A stretch of 64,000 nt of DNA from Scatophagus argus. Its lineage: Eukaryota; Chordata; Actinopteri; Scatophagidae. The DNA lies in NCBI RefSeq assembly GCF_020382885.2, contig NC_058515.1, forward strand, positions 4,075,223 to 4,139,222, given 5' to 3'. Shown one piece after another: positions 22,946-35,345 of this stretch. Both the position numbers and the translations under genes were made by a program. The notes under the pieces are model-generated. The model ran no database searches and was not told the DNA's origin. It saw only the letters and a list, made by a program, of their open reading frames with translations. How positions within the stretch are numbered: position 1 is the first letter of the stretch; each line of letters opens with the position of its first letter.

Positions 22946-24228
22946 TGCACCTGCACATGATCCTCTGTGGAATATGTAAGTTCCTTCATATAATATGCAT
23001 TTTGTATATCATTTTATTAATTCAGTCTCAGCTTATATTTCTATAATGTTATGTCCTCTCTTAGTTCACCTGTCAGCAGTGATCCAGTCGGCAGTCAAAC
23101 AGGACTCTGGGGTTATATCCGTCAGTGTTGGGGACAATGTGACTTTACATTGCTTCTATCACAGCCAAGTGGCGATGCACTTCTCCTGGTACAAACAAAT
23201 CTTAGGAGGTGAACCTGAAGTCCTGTCAAATATTTACAAGCATGAAATACCATCAAAACCGTTTCACCGGGTGGAGAAGGACCCTCGTTTCTCTGTGCAG
23301 AAGAGAGAAGGGGTGAATCATTTACACATTTCTGATGTCCACCTCTCAGATTCAGCTACATACTTCTGTGGAAGCTCACACTCCAACATGGTGGAATTTG
23401 GAAAGGGGGTCTTCCTAAGTGTCAAAGGTATTGTGTTTTTATTTCATATGGTTTCATATGCTTCCAGAGGTTTTCATTCTAAATAATCTGATTTACCTGT
23501 TATCATCTGAAGCAATGACAGTTTTCATTTGCTTAGACTGTAAGATCCAAATTATTTTATATTTAATGGTTAAACAAGTAAATATGCAGGAGATTAAGTA
23601 ACATTTGATTGTGCTAGGCTCTCCAGCAGTTTCAAACACATAATGGATACGTTATTGTTTTCAGATACTTAACTAGATACGGGGTCAATAATAAAACATA
23701 AAACTTAGAGCCTCCTAAATAAACTTTGTCTCCAAAAATCAAATAAAAGAAAAATCTTTTCTCTGACTGCTGTCCCTATGGATTTTAGGAGCCACGCCCA
23801 AGGGAATAGTCCAGAGTCCAGTATCAGAGACTATCCAGCCAGGAGGATCTATGACTTTCAACTGTACAGTACATACTGAAACCTGTGATGGAAAACACAG
23901 TGTTTACTGGTTCAGACATGGGTCTCGCCAAGGAATTCTTCACAGACACATCTCCACCCCACAGTCTTCTTCACAGAGTTGTGTCTACCATTTGCAGAAG
24001 ATGAACGTGAGCACCTCTGATGCTGGAACATACTACTGTGCTGTGGCCTACTGTGGGATGATAATGTTTGGTAATGGAAGCGAGTTGGTCGTCAGAGGTG
24101 ATGTTGGAGCCCAAATGGCACAGATGAAAATCTTAGTCTGGCTCTCCATCATTAGAACTGTAATTCTGTTGTTCTTTATGACTATTTGTCTTTTGGTTTA
24201 CACCAGTAGGAGCAGGCAAAGGCCTTAA
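22946..24228 (+). CDS. N0: activating-type NITR with arginine in the transmembrane segment
   Basis: Three coding exons: leader 22946-22976 (MHLHMILCGI), V 23065-23427 (363 nt), I plus TM plus tail 23789-24228, all joined in phase 1. The V domain has VTLHCFY, FSWYKQ, DSATYFC and a J-like FGKG. The I domain carries the NITR signature: NCTVHTETC, HSVYWF, GTYYCAVAYC and FGNGSEL. The I exon runs without an intron into ILVWLSIIRTVILLFFMTI, a membrane segment with a central Arg, and ends in the short basic tail TSRSRQRP. No ITIM is present. Known: NITRs with a basic TM residue pair with the ITAM adaptor DAP12. Inferred: activating receptor. Odd: it is the only plus-strand gene, V and I are split (N1-N7 have one exon), and it lacks the DQCE cysteine of the other I domains. 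A donor-like GTGATG after VVRG could allow another splice form. Confidence 0.85.
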
Positions 24229-25730
24229 CGCAGAGTTTATTTGAAAATGCTTGCTCAGAATTAAAAAACAAACAAAGCAATCACAAATCACACAAAATTA
24301 ATACCAAAGTTATGTGCACCTAATAGTGCTATTTTTCTTAATTAAAACCACTTTGAAAAAGCTCATGTTTGCCTCCTCGTACAGAGTCATTATTTTATGA
24401 AGGGATATAATTAGCGCATAAACAACAAGTAAACAGTTTTTGGTAAATTTGGTAAATCATTGAGAATACGTTGCATGTATTGTCTAACCAACCCATAAAC
24501 ACTGTTCACGTTTCGCTAACCACAGCAGAAGCAGTGCTACATAAGATCTGTGATTTTTGCTTATCTTGTGAAACATCAAAGAACCTCAGCCTCTAAACAA
24601 ATAGTTTCTGTGATATAGGTTTCTGTGATGTTCTGAAAGTCTTAAGGTTGGAGGTACACAGGTTTCCTGCAACAAAATGAGGACATCCTGCTAAAAAAAC
24701 CTCTTTCCGACAAACTAAGACAATCTTAAATCGGCACATGACCTTCTCTTCTTTTGCTGGCAACCACAAAACTGCTAAAAAAAGACAAAGAGTGAAAAGT
24801 GTGGCCTGTTTTCTGTGATGGAACTGCATCACACGGCCCACAGAAACCCTTTGTTGTGCTGTAGAAGTGGTTTTTCTTTGGTAATGAGGCATAAAGTAAA
24901 AATCAGAGAGGAAGAACCTGATCCGTTAAACCAATCACATTATGTCACGATCATCTTCAGCCTATCGAATCGTTGCTGCCAAACTTTCGATTTTGCTCCC
25001 CTCTCTGCTGCTGTCTGCTGTCATTTCATCCCAAGTGGACCGGTTGCTCAGAGGACATTCAGACTTGTCATAGCAGGAAAAACACAAGTGGACTTAATAA
25101 AAGTAACAAGAACTGAGTTCCATCAAGTCATCCCAATGACAGTGAGCCTACAAGCACAGTGGCAGGATCAACTCTAAGTGGAATGCAGCATGTATTCATA
25201 CATTTGTGAGTTTGCTGATATGGCATGTAAAAATATCTTGCTGTGCAACTGTCTCATTGTCGCAAACCTCATCGGATGAGACTATTCACATTTCTGATAT
25301 TTCTTGGGCACGTCAGTGAATATTGTAATTCACTCTTAATAAGTCTGTCTTGAATGAAATTTGGATGACTAAAGTTTTCTCCATCTGGAGGAGCTGCAAA
25401 ACCTGCTCGTATTGATTAATCATTATCATATGTTTTGCTCAGTGTCATCAGTCCACTTTCTTACTTAAATTTACTCCAACAATTGAGTTTTGCACTCATG
25501 ATTGACACATGAAAAATAACCTTGCATCAGCAGCTGCAGAAGCTGAGGACAGTAGAGTATAGAGTGTGTGTCATCTGTGTTTTGGCAGAGCTGAGGGTAT
25601 TTCTTTGAAATCTGGAGGCAAACGGTAAAAAAAGTTGATGTTTTACAGGTGATATCACCTCAAAGAAACCTTTTTATTTGCAAGGCATGCCTTTATATTT
25701 ACTGAAATTGGTCTGGAAACATGTCCAGGT
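24229..25730. other. Interval between convergent N0 and N1
   Basis: N0 (plus) and N1 (minus) converge here, so it holds both 3' UTRs. The small frame at 24815-25177 has no recognisable domain and is not called. From about 25260 the sequence resembles the 3' flank of other NITRs here (compare 58130-58420), for example the TTCTCCATCTGG run. Confidence 0.55.
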
Positions 25731-27924
25731 CTACTGCTTTACACTGGAGTACACACATTCACTATTAGTGTTGCTCCTCTGTCTTCTGGATCGATTGGCT
25801 TTGAGATCCCTTAAAGCAGCGTAATGAAGGTTCTCTGTCTCTTGACACGGCTGGTAAGAAAATAGAAAATGATTCATCACTATTACAACAAATACAGCAC
25901 AAAAAAATGTATATGGAACGCGATGAGTTTCACAGAAATGAAAAACAAAATGAATGCTCTGAAATCAATCATGGGTACAATAATTACTAATGACGAATGC
26001 TAATGACTTCCCCAAAAACAGAATATATGGGTATTTGTGACCAATTAGATTGTCCATATCATGATTCTTGACTGATAGCAGCCAAAACTGACGAATATTG
26101 CTGAAAAACATTTAATAGTACAAATTACCCTCTATGACACCTGCCAACAGATAAAGAAAATGCAGATAATGCTGGGCCATTAAAATTCTTTTATTTTTCA
26201 ATAGAAAATGACACTTACCGCTGCATTTGGAGCAGAAGTTGTTGAAAATGTCACATTAGACTCTGGTTGTGACACACAAAATGAAAGCCATTTTATTTAA
26301 TTGCAATAATCAGTAAAACTTCCCATTAGCTTTAAACAGTAACAGTTACCTGTATATTGGCAGTTCTTTTTGTTCATCTTGTAGACTGTGAAAGCCAGTA
26401 ACACAACCAGGACGGTGGTGAATGACAAAGCTGCACTCAAGATATACACAAGCGAGTCCACCGCAACTGCAGAAAGGCAGACACCAGGAGATATGAGACG
26501 TGTTTGTCTGGTTTGGACATTTTGATATCAATCTGAAAACAATGCTGACCAGTAACATATATGTTGATCGTTCTAATTCTTGCTGCTGCTTGCTAAAAGA
26601 GATCCCTTGACAAAGCATTTTCAGTTCAAGTAATGGGGGTCAAGTCTGTGTGTGTGCATGGTTACCACTCATGATGAGCGGCCACGAAAGTGTGTGTGTG
26701 AATTGTTGAATTCTGTTGTAAAGTATGAGTGCTCAGTATGAATACAGTCCATTTACGATTCTTGTGAGCTTACACTTTGGAATCCAAATTTGCAAAACAA
26801 GGACTGTAGATGTTTTAACTCCTGCAGTGGAGTCGCGTTAAGAAGGAACTACTACATGATCTCTGCGTTCGTGAGTAATTATTATAGTGAGCAATAATTC
26901 ATGTCAGCATGTATTATATTATGAAGGGTTTACAAATATGTCACTTAAGGAGTTATTTATCAAATGAGGAAACCTCTGCTAGAACAGCTACTCACAGTCA
27001 AAGTCCAGCTTGGTCCCATTTCCAAACAGTATGTGTCCACATGAGGCAACAGCACAGTAGTAGGTCCCACCATGAGAAAGATTCAGGTTCTTCATTGTCA
27101 AATTGTAAGCACAGGAGTGTGTTTGTGTGCTGGGTTTCCTCTCACACTGATCACTCCTGCTTCCGTGAGTGTAAATGAGAACTAGATGAGATTCTCCAGA
27201 GTTTTTGAACCAGTAAACACTGTGTTCTCCATCACAGGTCCCAGTGTGTACTGTACAGTTCAGAGTCACAGAGCCTCCTGGCTGGATGGTCTCAGATGCT
27301 GACTGATGGACCACAGCTGGGATTTTCAGGGCTGAACCCTTTACGTTGATGGTTGTGCCCTCACAAAATTGAAGAATATAGAAATTGTTCCTTAAGCAGT
27401 AGTAAGTACCTGAGTCTGAAATTTGTGAATTCGAAATCTTCAGCTGATATTTACGATTTTCAATATCCAGGGAGAAACGTGGATTCTTAAATTCATCATG
27501 AAAGGTGATGTTGCCATTATAACTGATTGAAGACACCAACTTTGGTGTGAGTCCCACAGTTTGCTTATACCAGTAAAACATCTTTGCTCCATCACTGCTA
27601 CAGAAGCATGACAAAGTCACAGTTTTTCCAACAGCTGATTGAAAATGTAATGATGACTGCTTTAAAGCTGTTGTGTGAGCTGAGGAGAAGATGAAGAAAC
27701 AAAGCAAAAACACATTTAATTAAATTCTAATTCATTTAATTAAACATGTTGGAATGAGCTGTACTTCAGAATCCGTAAACACAGATTACAAGCAAACATA
27801 CGATTATTGTATATAATTATAACATTAAATAGCATAGTAAACAATAGACAGTAACAAAATACAACTTACCAATATTCACCACAAACAGACATGCGACACA
27901 CAAAGCAAAGTTTGGAGGTGCCAT
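25731..27924 (-). CDS. N1: inhibitory NITR (V-I, TM, ITIM tail)
   Basis: Exons: leader 27870-27924 (MAPPNFALCVACLFVVNI), joint V-I 26996-27679 (684 nt), TM 26350-26466 (117 nt), linker 26219-26262 (44 nt), tail 25731-25850 (120 nt). The V domain has LSCFC, FYWYKQ, DSGTYYC and a J-like FCEGTT. The I domain has NCTVHTGTC, HSVYWF, DQCERK, GTYYCAVASC and FGNGTKL. The TM (LVYILSAALSFTTVLVVLLAF) has no charge. The tail has the ITIM LHYAAL and the ITIM-like CVYSSV three residues from the C-terminus. Known: this layout is that of inhibitory NITRs, which recruit SHP phosphatases. Its V-I exon is two codons shorter than the other six, and its TM exon begins FAVDSL where others have YEV[DG]SL. Its 5' flank matches that of N3. 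Confidence 0.88.
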
Positions 27925-27997
27925 AGTGCTTCAGAAGCTGCGATGAGTGAGCTCAATCTCTCTATGCTGTCTCCTCTTCAGTGAGAAGACTGGGTTT

Positions 27998-28014
27998 GAC
28001 TGTCCAATCAGATT
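27998..28014 (-). promoter_or_regulatory. Conserved inverted CCAAT element of the NITR promoters (N1 copy)
   Basis: The plus strand reads TGTCCAATCAGATT about 80 bp upstream of the ATG. The same box, with only the base before CCAAT changing, lies before every minus-strand NITR: about 33864 (N2), 38671 (N3), 41925 (pseudogene), 45725 (N4), 50483 (N5), 56776 (N6) and 61465 (N7). It reads ATTGG in the gene direction. No TATA box is evident. It suggests a common expression programme. Confidence 0.55.
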
Positions 28015-28019
28015 CTTTG

Positions 28020-28984
28020 TCCTATTTTGGAAACACTGAAAACATGTTCAGTGCTCTGTAACATGACAGTGTTAGTCTTACATAAGCAGAGAACAACAGT
28101 AACAACAAATGAGTGGCCATACATTAAATCACAAATACTGGAGTCATAAAAACACTATTCACCCGTTTTCCACAAGAACAAACATGTAAGATCAAAGACA
28201 AACTTATAGAGATGTCATTATATTCAACTTCTGTTGTTCAATGAAAAGAATCTTAATACTTACTCTTACAGACTAGATTGTATTTGATTAGCCAACCTGA
28301 CGTGACTGTGTATGACCTGTAAATGAAATATGATCACATGAGAACATTTACATTGTTAGTTATTTAAGTAGATCAACATTCTGGTATTGGATTTAAAGTC
28401 ACTGAAAAATGTATAATTCAATATAAACCCTAGTACCAATGCTCAATAGAAGTCCTTGCTCCATTTGGATGTCATTATGTCAAACAGTAAACAACATGGA
28501 AATATGACTTATACTGGAGCCTTCCACCAGGGTGAGATCAACATCTTTTGGCTTTGCCTTTGGGGAGCCCACATGTCATCCATCTTTATACACATTCAGT
28601 GGTCCAGTGTGTCAGCTCAGAGGTCCCACATTATATAACACAAGTTCCAAACAAACTAACATTTAGCCACAAATAAGACTCAAACTCTGGTCTCCCCCAG
28701 GTTAGCCCAGTGACCCATCCAACCACCTCACCCTCTTTTCTCATTCTTTAATCCTGTACTAAAGAGCCCAGAAATCACACTAGAGGGTTTGCTCCAGCTT
28801 CATACTCAGAGGTGAAGGACCATTTGGTCAGACATACGTCATGAGTTAATAAAGCACTGATTATCATGAAAGAAATTTCATAATATTAAAATAGCCATAT
28901 TTTAAAGACAAAATCAAAAATGTAGTTAATGTTTTCTTTGTAGATTTTTTGTAATCCGAATACATACTAACATCACATAACCCC
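28020..28984. other. N1 5' flank, shared with the N3 5' flank
   Basis: It parallels 38690-39720 with few differences. The N3 copy has about 150 bp extra near 39290-39450. No gene is seen. Confidence 0.6.
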
Positions 28985-29880
28985 CTGATTCACTTCCTCC
29001 TCACCTTTACTCCTCTGATTTCTGTAATCCAATTTTATCTTTTTTCTCTTCCGTAATTGAACATATCCACCAGCAACTTACACCCACCTCTGTTCCAAAG
29101 TCACCTGCTCCAGTTCTATTTGGCCTCCACCCATTTACTCTCAGCATTCTTCCTACCCTCAGTCAATGAAATTACCAAACTTATTAAAAAAATCCATGTC
29201 CTCAACCTGCCAATTAGACCCCCTTCCCACTGTTGTACTGTTGTAAAGGCCACCCTCCCCTCTCATCACAGACATCATTCACTCTTCCCTTATCACTGGA
29301 ATTGTCCCTTCCTCTCTCAAAACAGCTGCTGTAACTCCAATACTCAAGAAACCTGGTTCAGATCCCAACAACCTTGATAATTTTTGTCCGATTTCAAATC
29401 TTCCATTCATCTCCAAATTCTTGAAAAACTTCAGCACAATTTCACACACCGTCCTTCTGAACAGACTTTCCTCTATTGGCATCACAAACACACCTCTCAA
29501 ATGGTTTCATTAATACCTTTCAGGCCATACTCAGTTCATTCAGTTAAAATCACTCACCTCCCACCCAGTCCCTGTCACCACAGGTGTGCCCCAGGGCTCT
29601 GTCTGTTGTTCATCATTGATCTTCTCCACCCCCGGTGTCACATTTTCCTCAAACATCAAATCCACTTTCACTGCTACGCGGATGACACTGAGCTTTACCT
29701 TTCAATCAAACCCAACTCCTCACTCCCACCTTCCTCCCTCACCAACTGCCTTCTTGAAATAAAATCCTGGTTCTTCTGAAGAGGAAAAAATTCACATTAA
29801 TGAAAGTCCATAACATCTCTATTCCCATCGATGACTCCGAGATCTCCCCTTCCCCTCAGGTAAAGAGTCTGACTTTATAA
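28985..29880 (+). mobile_element. L2/Maui-like LINE fragment (reverse transcriptase), plus strand
   Basis: Translation across frames gives [11 protein letters not shown], then SSLKTAAVTPILKKPGSDPN-type residues, [26 protein letters not shown]-type residues, [26 protein letters not shown] and LEIKSWF. The YADD box is the reverse-transcriptase catalytic motif. It has several frameshifts and an internal deletion between the finger and palm regions. The end (29790-29870) matches the start of the fragment at 39735. Confidence 0.75.
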
Positions 29881-29889
29881 CTATAACAT

Positions 29890-30115
29890 TGGGAGCAGCC
29901 GTGGCCTAGAGGTTGGAGAGGAGGCTTGTGACCTGAGGGTTGCTGGTTCAATTCCCCCACTGGACTGGCAGGAAAAATTTGAGTGTGGTTGAGTGATTAA
30001 TAAGAAAATGCCCCCCTCATTAGTCGGTTGATGTGCCCTTGAGCAAGGAACTTAACGGTCAATTCAGCCGATCTGCTCCCCTCAGATCTGCCGATTCTCT
30101 GGACTGGTTTAAGAT
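29890..30115 (+). repeat. tRNA-derived SINE
   Basis: The head reads GCAGCCGTGGCCTAGAGGTT (A-box-like) and GGTTCAATTCCCCC (B-box-like). The body has AAAAATTTGAGTGTGG and TGTGCCCTTGAGCAAGG. Same family as 34985-35345 and 40005-40235. It directly follows the LINE fragment. Confidence 0.75.
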
Positions 30116-30540
30116 CTTTACAGGCAAGCTTTTTTTTTATATAGAAAACTCTGTCCCTGGATAGTGTCTGGCTCATTTTTCTATGTTTAATCTGTGTTTT
30201 AAAACATACAATATCAACAAAGATTTGCTTACTTAAGTTTATTTACTTAACTGATATTCATTTTAACTAAATCATTAAGTATTGTGCCATCTGTTCTTCG
30301 CCTGAAGTAAAGGATCAAAATACTTCTGTTGTGGGCAGGATCTGTAGGTCAGATTTGTAGGTCAGACATCCCTACGTGAAATCACAGAGACAAAGAACAG
30401 ACAAGCTCTGACATGTCCTTATTGTAACATGCAAAGTGATTATAAGAGGTTTTATTTACAGGTTTGTGGCAATGTACACAATAACCAACCCAGCCAGAAT
30501 GTTCTGTGATGTTTGTTGATGACTTATGTATGGATGATGC

Positions 30541-31340
30541 CTATTAAAAGTTTTCGCCCCTAGATTTTTCCCCTTTTATTGCTTTTATAAATGGAATCAT
30601 AAAAAATATAATTTCAATTTTGTTGACAACATTTGACAAAAAACTCTTTGATTTCACATGAAAAAAGATTTCTAGAAAGTAATATCACTTAATTAAAAAT
30701 ATATAATGTAAAATAATTGATTGCCTAAATGTGTACCTCCTTGAAAGTGACTGATCTAATTCAACTGAGGTCCAGCTAGTTGGTGCCAATAATCTTATGG
30801 TAATTGAAGTGGAGATCACCTGACTGCAGTGAATGTGTCTCAATTGATTGTAGTATAAAAACATCTGTGTCTGCAAGGTCCAGTGACTGGTTAATCGGTA
30901 TTCCTGGCTACAATTACACCATAAAGACAAAAGAACAGTCCAACCAACTCTGAGAAAAGGTTATTGAAAAGTTGGAATGGATCCAAAAAAATTTGTCATT
31001 GAACATCCCAGGGGCTTCAGTAAAAAACCTACAATCAAGAAACAGAAAGAATATGATATGTGTAAATCTGCCTCGATCAGACCGTCCTCACAGACTGGGT
31101 CACTGTGCGAGAAGGAGACTAGTGAGGGAGACCACCAAGACACCTATGACTATATATCAACTATAATTATCATAAAACTATATCTCTAAATCGAGACTGG
31201 AGTTCACCCAGAGACATTTGGGAGACTCCAAGGTCAACTGGAAGAAGGCTCTTTAGTCTGATGACACTAAAGCTTTTTGGCCATCAGAATAGAGAAATGT
31301 TGGACACTGACATTAAAATTTTGTTTTAGAAAAGTTTTAT
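30541..31340 (+). mobile_element. Decayed Tc1-type DNA transposon, copy A
   Basis: The element holds the Tc1 leader region (GGTCCAGTGACTGGTTAATC), ACAAAAGAACAGTCCAACCA and coding for part of the transposase DNA-binding region (VNLPRSDRP, ARRRLVRETTKTPMT). A later piece reads GGGAGACTCCAAGGTCAACT, GAAGAAGGCTC and TTTTTGGCCATCAGAATAGA. The middle of the transposase and the catalytic region are missing and several frames are broken, so it is immobile. It is shared with 42480-43275 and so older than the N2/N4 duplication. Confidence 0.8.
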
Positions 31341-31743
31341 TTTTGCCAAGACAAGGCAAATCATATTGATCATGGTTCTATTTTTAAAAGCAATAAAAGG
31401 GAAAAACATGCAAGGGATTTAATATGTTTCATAGGCACTATGCATGCTATACATCTGATGTCACTGAATGCAGGGTTGGTTCACTTGTGGAAGTTTTCAA
31501 AGAAGCTAATTCCGGCAGTATCTCAGAGGTGTGAGCGTATTTCTTTGAAATCTGGCAATGTTTCACAGGTAGCATCACTTCAAGGAAACCCTCTGACACA
31601 AGACTTTCTTTTACTGCAAAATTTATTGCAAGGAAAGCCTTTATATTTATTGAAATAGGTGTAAACATATCAGGTGTTAGTGTTTCAGGAAAATTCTAAC
31701 TACCCCAGTCATACAGAACCAAAGTAAAGAAACACATCCTGGT

Positions 31744-33786
31744 CTACTGCTTTACACTGGAGTACACACATTCACTATTAGTGTTGCTCCTCTGTCCTCT
31801 GGATCGGTTGACCTTGTGATCCCTTAAAGCAGCGTAATGGAGGTTCTCTGTATCTTGACATGACTGGAAAGAAAATAACAAAGGATTCATCACTATTACA
31901 GCAGACATACCGACATACTGACTCGTATTGCTGAAACAATGTTTGAGAGCGCAAATTACTCTCTGTGACTCTTGCCAACAGATAAAGGAAACAAGCTGTG
32001 CTTTTAAAATTCCTTTCTTTTTCAATGGGAAATGACACTTACCGCTTCATTTGGAGCAGAAGTTGTTGAAAATATCACATTAGACTCTGGTTGTGATGCA
32101 GAAAACGAAGGTTATTTTATTTAAATGCGATACACAATAAAAATCATGTCATCTTCAAACAGTAACAGTTACCTGTATATTGGCAGTTCCTTTTACTCAT
32201 CTTGTACACAGTGAAAGCCAGTAGCACAACCAGGATGGTGGTGAATGACAAAGTTGCACTCAAGAAATACACAAGAGAGCCCACCTCATCTGTGGAGAGG
32301 CAGACACCAGGAGACATTACAGATCTTATGTGTTGTTTTCATCTATCTTAAAACAATGCTTATATGACCAGATGTACATGTAAAGGGATGTTGGTCATTC
32401 TAATTTCTGCTGCTGCTCGCTACAAAGAGATCCCTTAAGAAAGCATTTTCAGTTCAAGTAATGGGGGTCATGTCTGTGTGTGTGAGCATGGTTACTGCTC
32501 ATGATGAGTGGGCATCAAAGTGTGTGTATGAAGTAGCGGATGCTGACTTCCGTTGTAAAGAGCTTTGAGCAGTCAGTCAGACTAAAAGAAGTGCAACATG
32601 AATGCTGTCTATTTGTTATGCTTGTCAGCTTACACTTTGGAATACAGATTTGTACAAAACAAAGTTGTTTCATTTCCCACAGAGGCATCTCATTAGGAAG
32701 GAACAACTTCATGGTCAGTGCAGACTTACACTAAATAATTACTATAGTGAGCAACAATTCATGTTAGCGTGTCAGTATTATATTAGGATAACTTACAAAT
32801 CTGTCCGTTCAGGAGTTATTTATCAAATAAGACAACCTCTGTTAGAACAGCTACTCACACTTAAGGTCCAGCTTGGTCCCATTTCCAAACAGTATGTGTC
32901 CACATGAGGCAACAGCACAGTAGTAGGTCCCAGCATGAGACAAATTCAGGCTCCTCATCGTCCAATTGTAGAAACATGAGTGTGTTTGTGTGTTTTGTTT
33001 CCTCTCACACTGATCATTACTTCCTCCAAGAGTATAAATATGTTTTGGATGAGATTCTCCAGAACTTTTGAACCAGTAAACACTGTGTTCTTCATCACAG
33101 GTCCCAGTGTGTACTGTACAGTTCAGAGTCACAGAGCCTCCTGGCTGGATGGTCTGCGATGCTGACTGATGGACCACAGCTGGGATGTTCAGACCTGAAC
33201 CTTTTGTGGTAACAGTTGTCCCCTTGCAAAATTCAAAATCAACAAAATTGTTCCTTAGACAGTAGTAAGTACCTGAGTCTGAAAATTGGAAATCTGAAAT
33301 CTTCAGCCAATATTTATGATTTTCAGTGTCAAGGGAGAAACGTGGATTATTAAATTCACCATGAAAGATGATGCTGTCATTATAGCTGTTGAATAGAGAC
33401 ACCAGCTTTGGTGTCAGTCCCACAGACTGTTTATACCAGTAAAACATCACTGCTTCCTTTTTGTGACAGAAGCAGGACAAAGTGATGCTTTCCCCAACAC
33501 TGACTGATTGAAAATGTAATGATGACTGCTTTAAAGCTGTTGTGTGAGCTGAGGAGAAGATGAAGAAACAAAGCAAACACACATTTAATTAAATTCTAAC
33601 ATGTTGGAATGAGCTGTACTTCACAATCCATAAACACAGATTACAAGCAAACATATGGTTACATAATAAAGTATATAATAATAACATGTTATAGCGTAGT
33701 AAACAGAAGGCAGTAACAAAATACAACTTACCCAAATAAACCACAAACAAACATGCAAAGCACAAAGCAAAGTTTGGAGGTGCCAT
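31744..33786 (-). CDS. N2: inhibitory NITR
   Basis: Exons: leader 33732-33786, V-I 32859-33548 (690 nt), TM 32173-32289, linker 32043-32086, tail 31744-31863. The V domain has LSCFCHKKE, FYWYKQ, DSGTYYC and FCKGTT. The I domain carries NCTVHTGTC, HSVYWF, DQCERK and FGNGTKL. The TM is LVYFLSATLSFTTILVVLLAF, uncharged. The tail has LHYAAL and CVYSSV. It is the close twin of N4 (gene offset 11863). Between the two, most V replacements fall in loops equivalent to CDR1 and CDR2 (HKKEAV versus QKTEAV; LFNSYNDSIIF versus SFHSYKTNITF), while the CDR3-like LRNNFVDFEF is unchanged. Inferred: inhibitory receptor with altered ligand contact. Confidence 0.88.
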
Positions 33787-34261
33787 CGCACTACAGTTGC
33801 TGCGATGAGTGAGTTGAATCTCTCTATGTCCTCTCCCCTTCTCTGAGAGGACTGTGTTTGACTGGCCAATCAGATTCCACGTCTTATTTTGGAAACACTG
33901 AAAACATGTTCAATGCCCTGTACACTGGTATGCTAAGAGACAAATATTAATAACAAATGAAAGTTTTATGCATTCAGACACTAACACTTAAGCTAGCTAA
34001 CTAACTGAGTTGAAGCTATAACATCATGATTTGGACACACAAGGACACACAAGTCTGGCTCGACAACACAAGAGGGGAACAAGGTGGGTGTTGGAGAACA
34101 CATGACTTTTAATAAAGAGCTTTTTCTGTGTCACAACCAGAGTCTCATATAAGATATTCAGCCTCCACAGTGAAGGCAGAGGTGAATTAACAATGTTGAC
34201 AACAACTTGACTGCTGAAAAAGCTTTCAGACAGACTTTTACTATCAGGATTCAAGAGGTTT

Positions 34262-34800
34262 TCACTGTCATTTCAGCTGTTTACAGGAACAGTGAACAGT
34301 GAAATGAGACAGCGTTCCTTCAGCTGCTACACTAGAAATTAAATGCACACTGTACATTGTGCAAACTGATGTAAGACTATACATAAAGCACAGGACTATA
34401 CATAGTGCACCAGGACTGTGCAGACTATACACACAGCACAGAGACTGTACAAGACTACACACACTGCACAAAGACCATAGATATAAACAACAAGGAGCAG
34501 CACCAACCAGGACATGGTCCTGTTATGGGATGTTTGATACAGCCATAAAGTGCAGGTAGGGACAGTATTGTACACAGTGTAAATGGCATAAAGTGCAGGT
34601 AGAACAGTTGTTGTAAACATTACAAGGTACAAGAACAGATGTTTTGATGTGCAGTGAACTCAATCCAGCCTTTAAGAACTGAGGAGTCTTATTGGTTGGG
34701 GGAAGAAGCTGTTGCAAGTGATCTTCCAGTATGACAGCAGTTTCATCAAAGCTGCACCCTCAGCTGAAAAACGTCTGGACATCACCCGGGTGGTGCAGAT
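34262..34800 (-). repeat. Interspersed repeat (window-start family), minus orientation, N2 flank
   Basis: The reverse complement matches 1-175 (GAACGCTGTCTCATTTCACT, CAGCTGAAATGACAG) and extends into direct repeats of TATACA/GCACAG units near 34375-34470. Same repeat in the N4 flank at 46130-46680. Cys-rich frames over it are by-products of the short repeats. Confidence 0.65.
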
Positions 34801-34984
34801 TAGTAGGTCAATACCTGAATAAAAGGAGGTGAGAAGCTCTAATTTACCCATTAATCCTGATTTACAACATCCTCACGGCTTACTGTTAAACTTTTTTGTT
34901 TGCTTTTGAAGAATGTGTTAGCAACATTAACATGCTGTGTACAAACATTGCACCTATTTTTTCCATCAAACTATTTGTTTTCTT

Positions 34985-35345
34985 AACTGTGCTCCAGCAG
35001 CTGTGGCCTAGAGGTTGCAGAAGCGGCTTGTGATCATAGGGTCACCTGTTCGATTCCCCCGCCAGACGGGCAGGAAAAATTTGGGTGTGGTGGAGTGATT
35101 AATGCGAAAAATGCCCCCCCCCCCCATTGGCCGGCTGGTGTGCCCTTGAGCAAGGCACTTAACCCCCCAGTATGCTCCCCGGGTCCTCGATGCTGCCCAC
35201 TGCTCCTGTGTGTGTTTCACTGCATGTAATTTGCCGGGTGTTGCGTGTGTGTTCAACTAAAGATGGGTCAAGTGCAGAAGACGAATTCAGTGTGTGTATG
35301 TAAAAATATATATACTGTCAATAAAGCTGATTCTTCTTCTTCCAG
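34985..35345 (+). repeat. tRNA-derived SINE present only in the N2-N3 copy
   Basis: The A-box-like GTGGCCTAGAGGTTGCAG, B-box-like TGTTCGATTCCCCC and body TGCCCTTGAGCAAGGCACTT lead to a 3' end AATAAAGCTGATTCTTCTTC. The equivalent point in the N4-N5 unit (about 46840-46855) runs from TTTTCTTAACTTTACG straight to CCAGGAATTTAG without it. The insertion (or, less likely, a clean loss) postdates that duplication. Confidence 0.8.

Noticed and set aside
27218-27224. RSS-like heptamer CACAGTG in the I exon of the NITRs, next to V-like domains
   Set aside because: It encodes H-S-V of the conserved HSVYWF, and no nonamer sits at 12 or 23 bases. No sign of V(D)J-type rearrangement; the J-like motifs are germline-fused.
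34268-34632. Cys/Tyr-rich minus-strand frames (also at 46134-46489)
   Set aside because: They fall in short-unit repeats of an interspersed element.
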